Positions 46,860 through 58,800 of a stretch of DNA of 64,000 nucleotides are shown one piece after another. This DNA is from Telopea speciosissima (lineage: Eukaryota; Streptophyta; Magnoliopsida; Proteales; Proteaceae). The DNA is taken from contig NC_057925.1 of assembly GCF_018873765.1 (NCBI RefSeq), positions 11,667,568 through 11,731,567 on the forward strand. The letters run 5' to 3'. The notes below the pieces were generated by a model. The model was given only the letters and a program-made list of their open reading frames with translations. It searched no databases and was not told the DNA's origin. The stretch's first letter is position 1. Each line of letters begins with the position of its first letter. The position numbers and the translations under genes are program-made.

Positions 46860-47345
46860 AACAAAATTTATTCATTAGAATGTGAACAATACATAGTTGT
46901 TGGGCGGGAAGACTCCTCCAAACATATGGTGGAATTTGGCCATAATGTTGTACATGCATCCAACACGACATTCCTTGTTAGGGAATCAACAACAAAATTG
47001 ATCTCCTTAAGAATACAATGAAAAGAGCAAACTCTAAAATATGATGAGAAACGCATGATATCATTCATGACAGATTGAACCACTAGTAGAATGCTCAATT
47101 TTGTTCTTGTCAAAAATAAAACAACCTCTCAACAATCGGATTCCACAAGTAGTATCTCAATACATTCTAAGAGAGCCTCTAACAGTCCACTTCTAACCAC
47201 CATTGCCTCACCTACCAGTAGTAGGGCTATTCTTTTCCTAAAACTTAAATATGAAAGATGGGAAAGGGTTCCTTCCACAGTGAATGTGGGGATTCTCCCA
47301 TGCCACACCAATGGCAGTGTGGAAAATGCCACATGGCGCATACAT
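46860..47345 (-). pseudogene. LINE RNase H remnant
   Basis: Minus-strand pieces in two frames: LLVGEAMVVRSGLLEALLEC then ILLVESDC (near 47135-47230), and KEINFVVDSLTRNVV (near 46985). These are the order and wording of a plant LINE C-terminal RNase H with a frameshift in the middle. No RT domain is present. Confidence 0.65.
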
Positions 47346-47550
47346 AGTCAAGGTAGAAGACCAAAAATACAAAAATAAAACCCTGTGAGAGGGCTATATG
47401 GTGCACTCACCATGCGGGGAAAACTTTTTCCCATGAAAATAGAAAATCCTTTCCTGTCTAAAAATTTCAAAATCAACCATTCCGGACTGCAATGCTAAAT
47501 ATATAGAACATGAAATTATGGTACACTGGCTGCGTATGGTACCTGATTAT

Positions 47551-47559
47551 ATATATAAA
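47551..47559 (+). promoter_or_regulatory. TATA box of sulfotransferase copy B
   Basis: TATATAAAG lies 56 bases before the ATG at 47615, a normal plant core-promoter distance. It marks B as the copy that keeps its own 5' end. Confidence 0.5.
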
Positions 47560-47614
47560 GGACCTACCTTCCTTTTCTGTTTCAAAATCAACCATTCCTC
47601 AACATCCCATATCC

Positions 47615-48536
47615 ATGGCTAATACCCAAATCATGAAAGCTGAAGAATGCATAGAATTGCTTCCTTATCTTCCAAGAGGGCCATCTGCTCATCCCCACCA
47701 ACAGTATCAAGGATTCTGGTATCCATCACTTCTAATTCCTGAAATACAAACATTCCAGAAGCTCTTTAAGGCAGTTGACAGTGATCTACTCCTTATCACC
47801 AACCCCAAAATCAGGTACAACTTGGTTGAAGGCCCTTGCTTTCGCAGTGGTTAATCGATCTCGTTATACCCTTTCTGGATCATCCCTTGCTTACCACCAA
47901 CCCTCATGACCTTGTACCCTTTGTTGAATACAATTTCATGGTCACTAACCAAAAACCTTATCTATCAGACCTTCCTTCTCCAAGGCTATTCTCCACTCAT
48001 ATTTCATACACATAACTCCCCGAATCAATCAAAAACTCTGACTGTCGAACTGTCAATTTAAGCCGGAACCCTAGAGATAATTTCATCTCTTATTGGCAAT
48101 CCGTGGTCAGGGGCAAATTTACCAATGGATCACTTCCTATAGAGGAAGCTTTTGATATGTACTGTAATGGAGTATTTCCTTATGGACCCTTCTGGGATCA
48201 TATGATGGGTTACTGGAAAGAGAGCTTAGAAAAGCCTCAGAAAGTTTTGTGCATGAAGTATGGTGAATTAAAGGAAGACATTGCAACCCAGTTGCAGAAA
48301 TTGGCTGAGTTCTTGGGTTTTCCTTCCTCTGAAGAAGAAAAAAGAGAAGGGGCTATAGAGGAGATATCAAGATTGTTCAGCTTTGAGCATTTGAGCAATT
48401 TGGATGTGAACAAGAAGGGGAACTATAGTGCTTCTACATTTATCGACAACAGTAATTTCTTTAGGAGAGGTAAGGTGGGTGATTGGGAGAACTATTTTAG
48501 CTAAAATGGTAGAAAGGCTAGACCAACTCGTTGACG
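47615..48536 (+). pseudogene. Cytosolic sulfotransferase pseudogene, copy B
   Basis: Starts MANTQIMKAEECIELLPYLP and runs in frame to DSDLLLITNPK, where one extra A (near 47807) destroys the PAPS-binding loop and shifts frame. Further faults are an extra base near 47877, a TAA near 48014 inside the conserved block before RNPRD, and an altered end after ENYF (TAG then TAA, 48502-48506). The C-terminal RGKVGDWENYF is kept. The sequence after LDQLV is replaced by unrelated DNA at about 48537. It matches copy A closely where they overlap but is more damaged. Confidence 0.9.
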
Positions 48537-49464
48537 TCCCTCTCTAGTCCTCTTTTTTTTTTATGTTCTTTCCTCCATGTAACCCAAGTTGGCATTTTCT
48601 TTTTCTCCCTTGCTAATTCTCTAGCTGTCTGTTCTTGAAATTGTCCAGTTCTCAATAATGTAAATTTGGTTGGATTTGTTGATTTAAACTCTCATAAATC
48701 ATCTCAACTCACTTAAACGTCATGGATTTTCGCTAATTTCTCGTTTTTCTGAGCCATAGCCCTCTGTGTTTGAGGCTCAAAAGTGGTTTATGAGCCTACC
48801 ATTTCTAGAGGTTTTTTTCTTGTCAGGTAATGAATGCCCTTTCGTTTTTAAATTTTTCTAAACAGAACTAATATCAATTGGCAGCCATGGGTCTGCACTA
48901 GTCTTGCTGTTCTCTGTCCCAGGAACTTCTCTACTAAACTGAGGAATATTTCAGTTAGTTTTAACATGTGAAAGCCAAACCATGTAATTGATCACTTGGG
49001 CTACGAGGTATTTGTGTCTTTGATAATTTCTCTGTCCCTTTATCTGGGTTTGGTCTAGCATGTGCTTGAGCCGTCGGTTTCAGATGATTGCAGGTGTGAG
49101 TCTGGGGCGAACAACAGGTTTTGGGGTCACGGATTTCAGGCGGGAGCAGAGTGTGAGCGTGAAAAGATTGAGATGCACGAGCACAGATGTGGTGGTTGCA
49201 GGGGAAGAAGAAGAAGAAGACATTAATGTCATTTTACCCTATCAAAGGTATATTGAAATTTTTAAAACACACCTACTGTTTGACACTAACGGAAACCATT
49301 AACGAGCTAGATTAACTTATTAAGTATTTATTAAGTATTTAGAAAAGTAGGGGAAGTATGTGTAAATAGTGAAGAAATATAGATACATCGGTAATTAATC
49401 AATACCTCAGGGGAGGCATGTATAAATTTTCCTAATTATAATAACAAAAATAAATAAATAAAGT
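48537..49464. other. Intergenic, no gene; possible MULE terminus
   Basis: No recognisable coding sequence. Near 49411-49433 the sequence GGGGAGGCATGTATAAATTT and then TCC looks like the inverted end of another GGAAAATTTATACATGCC-type MULE, but no partner end was found. Confidence 0.4.
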
Positions 49465-50250
49465 AGGTTTTTTTGGTAAAGAAGGAATTTACTAAATAGG
49501 ATAATCATGTGTACAACCTGAAGCTTCAGACGTACGAAGTCTTGAAAGCCAAGGAATGGAATATGGTCATTCTGTCCTACACATGATGGATAACGCCTTC
49601 CTAGCCAGGGTATCTGCTACACAATTCGCAACCCTTGGAATACAAGAGTCAAGAGAAACTAATGGATTGGAAAAATGACAGAAGTGATCTAATATCCTGT
49701 AGCACAACTGTAACCTCCAATGGTGGGAGTCTTGAGGGATCATTGATCAGATCAATGATCTCCTTATTATTCGATTCGACATCTAGGCGAGGGAAGCCTA
49801 ATTCCAATGCCTGATATATTGCACTTCTAATTGCAAGGCCTTCGCCTTGGATTGGAGAAGCGAAATGATGAGGCATTGAGAAAGCTTGAGCAAGGCGCCC
49901 TTCATAGTCTCTAAAAACAAAACCCAATCCTCCCTTCGCCTGGTCCTGTGGGATAGCGGCATCACAATTGGCCTCCATAGCACCTAAGGGAGGTCTCTTC
50001 CAATTGTCACACGTAACATTGGCCATAGGTGCTAGTGGTGAAGCATGAGTCACAGTATAATTTAAGAACCACATAGAGAGAACTCGTTGAAGGCCTTTTC
50101 TGATACAAAGATAACTTCTGATGGTGACCACTCTTTGACGTTAAATACCAAGTCATTCTTTACACGCCACAGGTACCATCAAATACAAGAAACTCTTGAT
50201 AGAGATTGGTAGGCATCCCATCCTTTTAACCAATCGACAATTAGTGGTTC
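49465..50250 (-). pseudogene. LINE 3' remnant: zinc-binding tail, RNase H, 3' end
   Basis: The minus-strand frame 50131-49649 has WKRPPLGAMEANCDAAIPQD, GGLGFVFRDYEGRLAQAF and GEGLAIRSAIYQALELGF of a plant LINE RNase H. After a frameshift near 49655 the ending VANCVADTLARKAL is found near 49600. A short A run after ACC (minus strand, near 49472) may be the degraded poly(A) end. Sequence to about 50250 continues the domain before RNase H. Confidence 0.8.
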
Positions 50251-50296
50251 CCTATCCGGAGGTGAATAAGAGAGGCAACTTCCAAACCATACTAAG

Positions 50297-50635
50297 GAAC
50301 AAGAAGGGGAACTGTAGTGCTTCTACATCTATTGGAAAATTGTCACCCCCATTACTGGAGGGGGTCAAGTGCGCATCATGAGGCTGGGACACCGCCATGT
50401 GTGCACAGTGAGCCCCACTGTGCACACATGGGTGGTGCCCCAGCCGCATGATGGCACTTGACCACCCCTAGTACTGGGGCGATAAAGATCCACATCTATT
50501 GACAATAGCATTTTCTTTAGGAGAGGCAAGGTAGGTGATTGGGAGAACTATCTTATTGCTGAAATGGTAGAACGGCTAGACCAACTCGTTGAAAAAAAGT
50601 TACATGGTTCAGGCCTTACCTTCAATGTTAAATAG
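50297..50635 (+). pseudogene. Cytosolic sulfotransferase pseudogene, copy C (3' end, MITE-interrupted)
   Basis: Only the last part remains, beginning at AACAAGAAGGGGAACTGTAG (copy A has the same but TATAG) and ending CTTCAATGTTAAATAG. RGKVGDWENY is preserved after the insertion. A 157-bp MITE splits it, with the target word duplicated. Upstream coding sequence is absent; a LINE tail lies there instead. It keeps the 3' end that B has lost. Confidence 0.85.
50335..50491. mobile_element. Foldback MITE, 157 bp, in sulfotransferase copy C
   Basis: ACATCTATTG is duplicated on either side (50325-50334, 50492-50501). Arms of about 75 bp are inverted copies meeting at a 5-base centre (CCATGTGTGCACAGTG against CACTGTGCACACATGG). 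The 9-10-bp duplication fits the Mutator superfamily. Confidence 0.88.
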
Positions 50636-52855
50636 GTAAATCCCGATCTCTTTATATAAAATCATCTTGAAGTTTATAACCTAATTTGTTTGTTTGCTCT
50701 TCTTCCTTGTTGAAATTAGGGTTTTTGTTACCTTGAGGATTCGATGGTTGTGAGTGCTATAACAATATGTAGCCCTCATACTTTCTACTGCATCACAATG
50801 CCATCAGATTTCAACAAAAGGAATATGGGGGAATTATTTATGGAAAGTTTCACAATATCAGTTTAAAGCATTCTGATTTACTTTGGAAGGAATCTATTTT
50901 CTGTTCCAATTTCAAAGACTGGGGAACCACCCCTTCCACGTCTGTTATCATATTTTCCAATGTCACTTACCTTAATTACCAAAAGCTCTTTGATTTGTTG
51001 TAATTCTGAGTTCTATGGTGGGAGTAATCCTGGAACAAGTAGTGTTAACATACACGGTTAAGTACTGGAAATTCATTTCTTGATGCATGATTGACCCTCA
51101 AACCGCTCTCTATTAAATTGTTTAAATTTATTCTTTTTTTAGCCTCTTAAAAAAATTTTATGTAAGAGATAAAATGAGATTTTCAAAATAATTTAAAAGT
51201 GACTTATCATTATGTCATTTTCAAGAATTGTATGCAATGACAGCATTTATCCTCAGTTAAAAATATGTTTTACTACAAGGGCAAAAAAATAAGTTCACAA
51301 TTTCTTTTTCACCAATTTGGTTACAACAAGATTATCTCCACATTATCTCCAAATTAAACGTACAAGTTACAAGATGATATAGCTACATGACAATCAAGCC
51401 CTGTTTGGCTGAAGCAAGAATGCTGCCAAATATGCGAAGAGCACTCTTCTACAAATTTCTACTCTGACGGAGCACTGCAAGAAAAGAGAATGTTTAGTAA
51501 TCGAAAAAGGGGGGAGAGAGGACTAAGAGCCATAGTGTAACATACCTTAGTTTCGTTGCTTAGAGTGGAGCAAGGAGGTGAGGGTCATCGCAGGGTCAAA
51601 TTTGCTCCGGGAGTGAAAAACTTAAAAATGCTCTTCTCATCTATCATTTTCAACATACATGATCATATTTTACAAAAGATTCCAATATCGAAATACAGTC
51701 CCTACAACGAACCACCACTGTACTCATTCCAGCAGTTTTGGTACTTTGTACATGAAGGTTTCAAGTCATGGCCACAGTTGATGTTGGGACAGCAGCATCT
51801 GGATATCTGTGGAGGAGAGTGATGAGAACTATGATGAAGACAGCCTAGAAATCCAATGACAGCCAAAGCCATTAAGAAGAAATTAATGAGTTGAGTTAAA
51901 TCTAGATAATCCCTAAGAGATCCTGATCTTACATAATATTTCAGACACGATTATAATATACTCAAAAATGTTTCACAATTGCTGCTATTTGTTGATGACC
52001 ACTAGATCTGATGTGGAACTCAGTACCAACTGAAGGGAACTCAAGAGAGCTTCTGATGCCTTACGTACATCTCCTCACACTTTCATACTTTTGAGTCCTC
52101 TGTGTTACATATTAAGTTGACTGAGATCTTTCAAGTTGTTGGGGACTGTAAATACCACAGGATACAAATTTTTCATGTTTCTGCCAATACACATATTTTC
52201 CTTCTCTGAAGTTTGATTCGTCACCATACCCTTGCCTGCCCAACTATCTTCCCCCCACCCCCCACCCCCCACCCCCAAACTCCAAAGGGAAAAAGAAAGA
52301 ACTCCATTTTGTAGTTTCCCAATACAAATGGAGCTCCTGTGGTTCAAGTTCTCCAACTAAGCAGCAGCAACAAATTGTTTTCTGTTTAGTCATATGTTCC
52401 TCCTAAAATATCTATACCAAGGTTTCAGCAGCATGTTCCAAAGCTTGTTCCATCTCTGTTTTATCAATCTGGAGAGGATTAGACACTATTTAGGATGAAA
52501 ATATTTATCAGACAAATTGGTGCTTGTCAATTTGATAAGATCCAAACCATTGCTGACAAGAATAATGTTAGACGATCAGACTCATTGACAAATCAGCTTT
52601 AACCTAAACCAAAAGCATATTCACCTCCAACTTGCTGATAGGAGAATGCGAAAAATCTTCAGAACATGTCATAAAACTGCAATGCTTGTAATAGATTCAC
52701 CTGCAAAAAATAACAAACGCGTCTATCATTATCCACTGTTAGCATTCATTTCTGTTCAATTTTGGAAGCAGAAGGAAACAAAAATGTGAAACTGTCCAAG
52801 GATACCATCAACATACTAATTATTCCTTCAAGAGGCATTAGAAAAGAAGCAAATA
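50636..52855. other. Intergenic, no gene recognised
   Basis: AT-rich sequence with a C-rich run at 52246-52277. The 88-codon plus-strand frame 51556-51822 shows no known domain and is not called. The right end is the presumed 3' flank of the BRCT gene. Confidence 0.5.
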
Positions 52856-55800
52856 TCAGATTTCTTCACTGAACTCCAGTGTAGTGCGATAGTCCGGAAT
52901 CTTAGTAGTAGACAAAGCAGAAGATTGGTCAATCTCCGTGAAAGGAAGCAACTTCCCCAAATGTAAGCTTTTTATTAACCAGCTTGCTGGCTGCAACAAG
53001 TGAATTGAATTGGTTAATAATACTATCAAAAATAAAAACCTAACGATATCATGCAGAATTATGTGGAAAAACCAAAAAATCAAGAGATTTTTGTGTCTAA
53101 ACTGGCCAAGAGCAGAAGATTTTATTTTTTTTGGATACGTTATATTATTTAGTGACCAAGTGGTCCCGGGTTCGAGTCTGGAAACAGCCTCTCTGCGAAA
53201 GCAGGGGTAAGGCTGCGTACATTATGATCCTCCCCAGATCCTGCAATGGCGGGAGCCTCGTGCACTGGATGCGTCCTTTTTGTTATATTATTTAGTGAAT
53301 ACAAATACTAACCACCATAGGTAGCTTTTCCTCCAATGCACAGTGTCTCAAGTGACGAGATGCCTTTCCCTCATCCTCAGCAACAATTGCCCCAACAGAA
53401 TTTTTTCCAGTCTTCAAACTCTGGACCAACCACTGGAGAGTTTTGAAAATCTGTCCACCCCCATGCTGAAAGAGAAACAAAGACATAAATAAATAACAGA
53501 CTGCAATCGTACTAAGAGGAAGTACATGAGAACAAGCAACAAAGGGTAACAGCATAACAAAAACTAGGAGGTTTATGGGGTGATATTTAGTTATTCTGCC
53601 AGTGCTTATGCAATTTATTGTCAGAAATTAGCTTATGTATACAAAGAAGGGTGACAAATTCTGCGCCAGTTTATTATGCGACCTAACTATTTCTCTCATC
53701 ATGTTAGATTATGAAACCATATATTAATATTGAATGATATATATCAATCTCACATTCCATCTTCAAATCAATACCATCTCAGTGTGAAGAACAGTCACAA
53801 GTATGTTCCACAGATTAATAACTCGTCTCGAGTACAGGTTTTGACCTGATTTCAGTCAAAACCTGGGAAATCTCGATTTCGGCCAGGTAGAAACCGGCCT
53901 CAAAACCAAGATTTAATTCTGGCAATGCCTTATCTACCAATGCAGGCACCATTTTGCAAACCAAAAGGCATGCGCACACCTTGGCCATGTAAAAGCGCAT
54001 TGGTGCCACCTAGGAGACACCTTGACAACTATGATAAAACCTTCAGCAAAAGTGTCATAGCATTCTTCTGTCAACCCTCATACTCACCCTTTCATTCACC
54101 AACATAACCTTTACCTTGCTATTTTTTAATAGTTTTCATCTTCAGTCCATGGTCCACCCTCAGCAGAACTTATACCAGCCCTTCAACCTTACATTGAACT
54201 TCACAAAAACCACACTACGTTATACCCATAGTTCTAAAATTCGCCAAGATCTCGCCCGGAAAACTCGAGCTGCTCGAGACTTACAAGATCTCAAATCGAC
54301 ATTGTTTTGAGAAACTCGACCGAAATCTTGCCGAAACTGTACAAATCACCTTATAAATAGGCAGCAACTCGACCCATTTTGATGAAAACTCGACAATTTC
54401 GTGGTTTTGGACCTAGAGAAGGGGGAAAAGCTTGAATCCTGATCTTTTTGCCACATCATCACTCAATATTATTGGGGGTTAACACAACACTACGAAGAGA
54501 TCGATTGTTGCTTACTGTGGAAGATTTGGCTACATTTAACTATTTCAGGTAAAGTTACTATTCCCAAAAACTATTTTTGAAAAAAAAAATATGACAAATA
54601 CTTGTTGTATAGGGGTAGATTACTTATATGTTAGACACCGGAGGCCAATCTACAACCTCACGGTGTCAAAATTAAGGGTTCAACATTTACTGCCAATTAG
54701 GTCTCATAGCACTCAAACAATGAGTAGAATAGGCAATATTACATTAAGGGTTCGACATTTACTGCCAACCAAGGGTGCAAATCCAAAACACTAAATTGGG
54801 TGTTTTTTTTTTAAATTTGAAGATTTAAACATGTTTATTAAGCCTAAACCAAGCTTCCCTTAAAGTTTCACAGCTATGGCCATTTGCCCACCGAAACATT
54901 AATACCAGAAAAAAAAATTACAATAACTCGCCGAGACCATGGTGAGATCTCGGTCATCTCGACCTGGTCGAGACATTGACTCAAGACGAGTTTTTGAACC
55001 TTGGTTAAACCCTAACCTCCTCCAACTATTCACCTCCATTCCCTCAAAACCCTCTAATTTATTCACCCTAAACCCTAATTTTCCCTTTGCTTTTTACTCC
55101 TTCGATAACCAAGATAGCAAGCTTTCTCTCTCTCACTTCCACCAAAACCTAGAGATATTCCAGGTTTAGGGATGATTTTACTCTTTGGAGACTGTTATAC
55201 TGTAGAACTGTAGTTCTGCAGCACAAAGTAAAGTAAATTCAACAGAAATAAATAGTCAATATAAAGGGGGGAAAAAGGGGGAAGAGGCTCAAGGAGGAGA
55301 TGAGCCAAAGTTACTAAGATCAAACAATATGAATTTGCCCTATGCAGAATTCCATGTCAAGCCCTCACCTTCACAATCTTTTCCAGTTTGGTGCAGAAAC
55401 TGTGCTTTCCATGGAGCATAATCCCCATTTTGTCAAATATGTAGGTAATGTTGTTCCCATAGATTGGCTGACCAATTCTCTTGCTCCTTGCATTGGCTTG
55501 ATGTGGTAGAATCATGTACCTGTCAAAAAGCAATAAAACATAAAAAACTGAACTGAAGCAAATAATTTAGCGCCCCCCCCCCAAAAAAAAAAAAAAAACT
55601 GAAGCATATATTTATGAGGATGGTAAATTGACTTTGCAGCATGATCTGTATTCCAAAGAAAATATTTAGGCTTGCAATGAAAAAACCAATGGAGATGAGT
55701 AGATGACAAACATAGCTCCACATATGACAAACCTACTTTATTCAAATTAAAATATCTTACTACATAAATACATGATTCCACAATTATAAACTGTTAGTTT

Positions 55801-58800
55801 TATAGAAGTGATTGTGTGGTTATTGGGAGAGGAAAACTGAGTTGAAAACATCCTCATGTCGTTTTCCTGACTTACTTCCACCAAAATGCAGCACAAGTGG
55901 AGGTTTGATACTTAAATATGCGAAAATTTTCAAATACAGATTTCCTGCATTATTTTTTAACCAAAATAAAAACATCATGAATTTAATGAGGCTCCTTAAA
56001 CAAATTTCTTTTAATGCAGTTTGGACTCATACTCAAGAATCAAAATAACAAAATGAGCCCCAAGTCAAGCATTCTTATTGAAATAAAAAAAATAGAACAG
56101 TATTTAATTCAGCAATAATTCAAAAGACTTAGTAGTAGAACTATAAAAGAGAAGCTGCCGGAGACATCATTCAGCTACTGTGGCAATCTATGTGCAACAC
56201 TACAGCAGCACTATGACATAGGAAGACTTTGTGGAACAATATGGGACGATAGATGTAATATGTTAAACAGATTGATGTATTGTACACTTTAATATTTGTA
56301 ATGTTTATTTAAGTTGTTTTATATTACTTGGATGATTTGATTGCTTTTAATTACTAAATTATATGTAGAATAGAGTCTATTAGTACGTCGTCGCCTACCA
56401 ACCTAGGGTCCGATGTGAAACTCCTATTTGGACTCTGTTTTTGCAAAATCTGAGAGTGCCATTGTGTTTAAACGGCCTAAAATAGGCTGAGTACCAAGTT
56501 TTAGTCCCAAAATAGATCTAAACCCCAGCAAAACCAGCCATCGAATTCAAAAAAAAAAAAAATACCCCAACTCTTCGAGATCTCACCCAACTCACTGTTT
56601 GGCCAGCTCGAAACCTGTACTCGAGTCAACTTTTAGTTCCTTGTTTCCATTCACAGATTAGGGCGTGTATGTTTTTTGTTGGAATTCTTTTTTGTTTTTC
56701 ACATCGTGAATGGATTTGGCTTGTCTGTTTGAGGTATTGTTCTTCTCTTTTTATACGATTCTTTATTAGTATCAAAACCGAAATTTCGTTAAAGACAGAA
56801 AATCTTCAGGAACCTCATTGGCAACCAGAAACCAACAACCAACATTATTACATGATATATATCTACCCTATTATGAAAAACGAAGAAAAAATGAACGCAA
56901 AACTCTACCTATTTATCAATATAACTAAGGCTTTTGATGAGTCTACACCCTTCAAAAATAACTACCTCCAGCAATGCAACATTAGTTCAAAAATAATTCT
57001 AGATACACATGATGAAATATAAATGAAGAAGCAAAACTACATAATAACAAACTTATTATATAGATAAGCAATATTAAAATAAAAAAAGCCTCAACTCACT
57101 TGTCAGGGCGTAATATGGAACCCGTTTTAACTGAATCAGTAAGCCATCTAGTTTTTAGCAGGAAGGCATTTACCGCACAGCCATACAAGAACTTGGTCGT
57201 TTGCAACTGTGTCAAAATTAAATTAAAAAGAATCAGTGCATGATTGAGAACATAACCTTTCAACACAGACAAGATGCTTCATTGAAGTAAATCAATGGGT
57301 TTCTAATCACCTAACAGGTTGAAGGTTAGAAGACTAGAGAGCTTTCTGGAAGCACAGTTGAAGAAACTCAACCAGTTTGAACTTTCAAGAGAACACCCAG
57401 AAACTATTTCAAAATAGATCAGTTTTAGCTATAAGTCCGGTCAAAGGTCAGATTTAAATGGATAAACAGTTCCTCAAAGTTTGACTTAAATCAACTGGCC
57501 AGATTAGAAGATATGGGACAATCCTAATGGGGGTAGAATTCTTGAAATAAAATTCAAGAACAGAAACCAATAGCAGAAAATTAAATATTCAGAACAGATC
57601 CAGTTAAAGGATTAAGTTGAAAGATTAACAGCAACCTGAACCTTAATCAACTAAAAGAAATAAAAAATCAGAAAAACTAACCAGAAATTGAGCTTTTAAG
57701 AAGGCAGACTTGAAATAGGACTCTTTAATTAATATCAATGGGAATTTCAGAGTTTAAACAGTGTTGAAACAACAATTTATAACCAGAATGAAGAGAGAAA
57801 CTAATGTTTAACAGATCAGAAACTAGATAGCAAACCAGAATTAAGGAGAGTAGAAGAACTAGATGCAGGATAGAAATGAAATTCAGAAACTTACTTGATC
57901 GATAGAAGAAAAGAGAAGATATGAATTAGGAATCTCACCTTCTCACCTGATCTTCAGGTCTGGAATTCCACCAGAAACCGCACCTAAAATCCACCAAGTT
58001 GCAGCTACTGAATCTCACAGCAGCCCACTTCTGAATCCACAGAAGTAAAACACCCATGAAACCCACAAGAGTAAGTCTGGAATCCACAGATAACTAAGCC
58101 AGAGCTTTATCTTCATTACTAAATTCATGGGTAGGGCATATCCCTGAAATACAGGGTTTTAAGTCTCGGTAGGTATTGACTATATTGTATCGTATCTTTA
58201 GGGTACCGATACGATACTTATTAATTAAATAGAAGTTGTATCATACATTCATACTGTATTGGTTGATACGACCTGATAGATTGTGAACCATTCATATGTT
58301 TAAAGGTTGGAAATGAAAAAAGGTGACTTAGAAAAAGATTACTAAAAGAAAACTGGACATACAGTTTTAATCTGGCAGAGAAAGAACATACTGTTCTAGA
58401 AGAACAGAATCAATTACATTTACAGACGAGCAATCCAAATAACATTTCTAAGAATCACATAACATCCTGTCAGACAGTCAGATTAATGAATTTAACCACT
58501 CTCAGACATAAACAAATAAAATCTTTAAGATTGTTGTTTATTTCTTAAACCCACGGAAAATAACCAACTATTCACTTTCAACATTCTCACCCTCTTTCAA
58601 ACCTATTAAAGAAGTGGAGGCACAATAAAAAGCATATAAGAACTTTGAAGCAGTCATATTTTACTCAACAGTCACAGCTTCTATTCACCTGTGTCGTATC
58701 AGTACTTTTTTTCAAATTTCTAAAATTTGTCTTTATCCTAGAGTATTTCATCCAAGCAAGTGCCGTTTCCATAAAATTAATCCTGAAATCCTGATGACAT

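Noticed and set aside
49411..49433. Right terminus of a further MULE
   Set aside because: The sequence resembles GGAAAATTTATACATGCC-type ends in inverse, but no left terminus or target duplication was found between 48537 and 49410.
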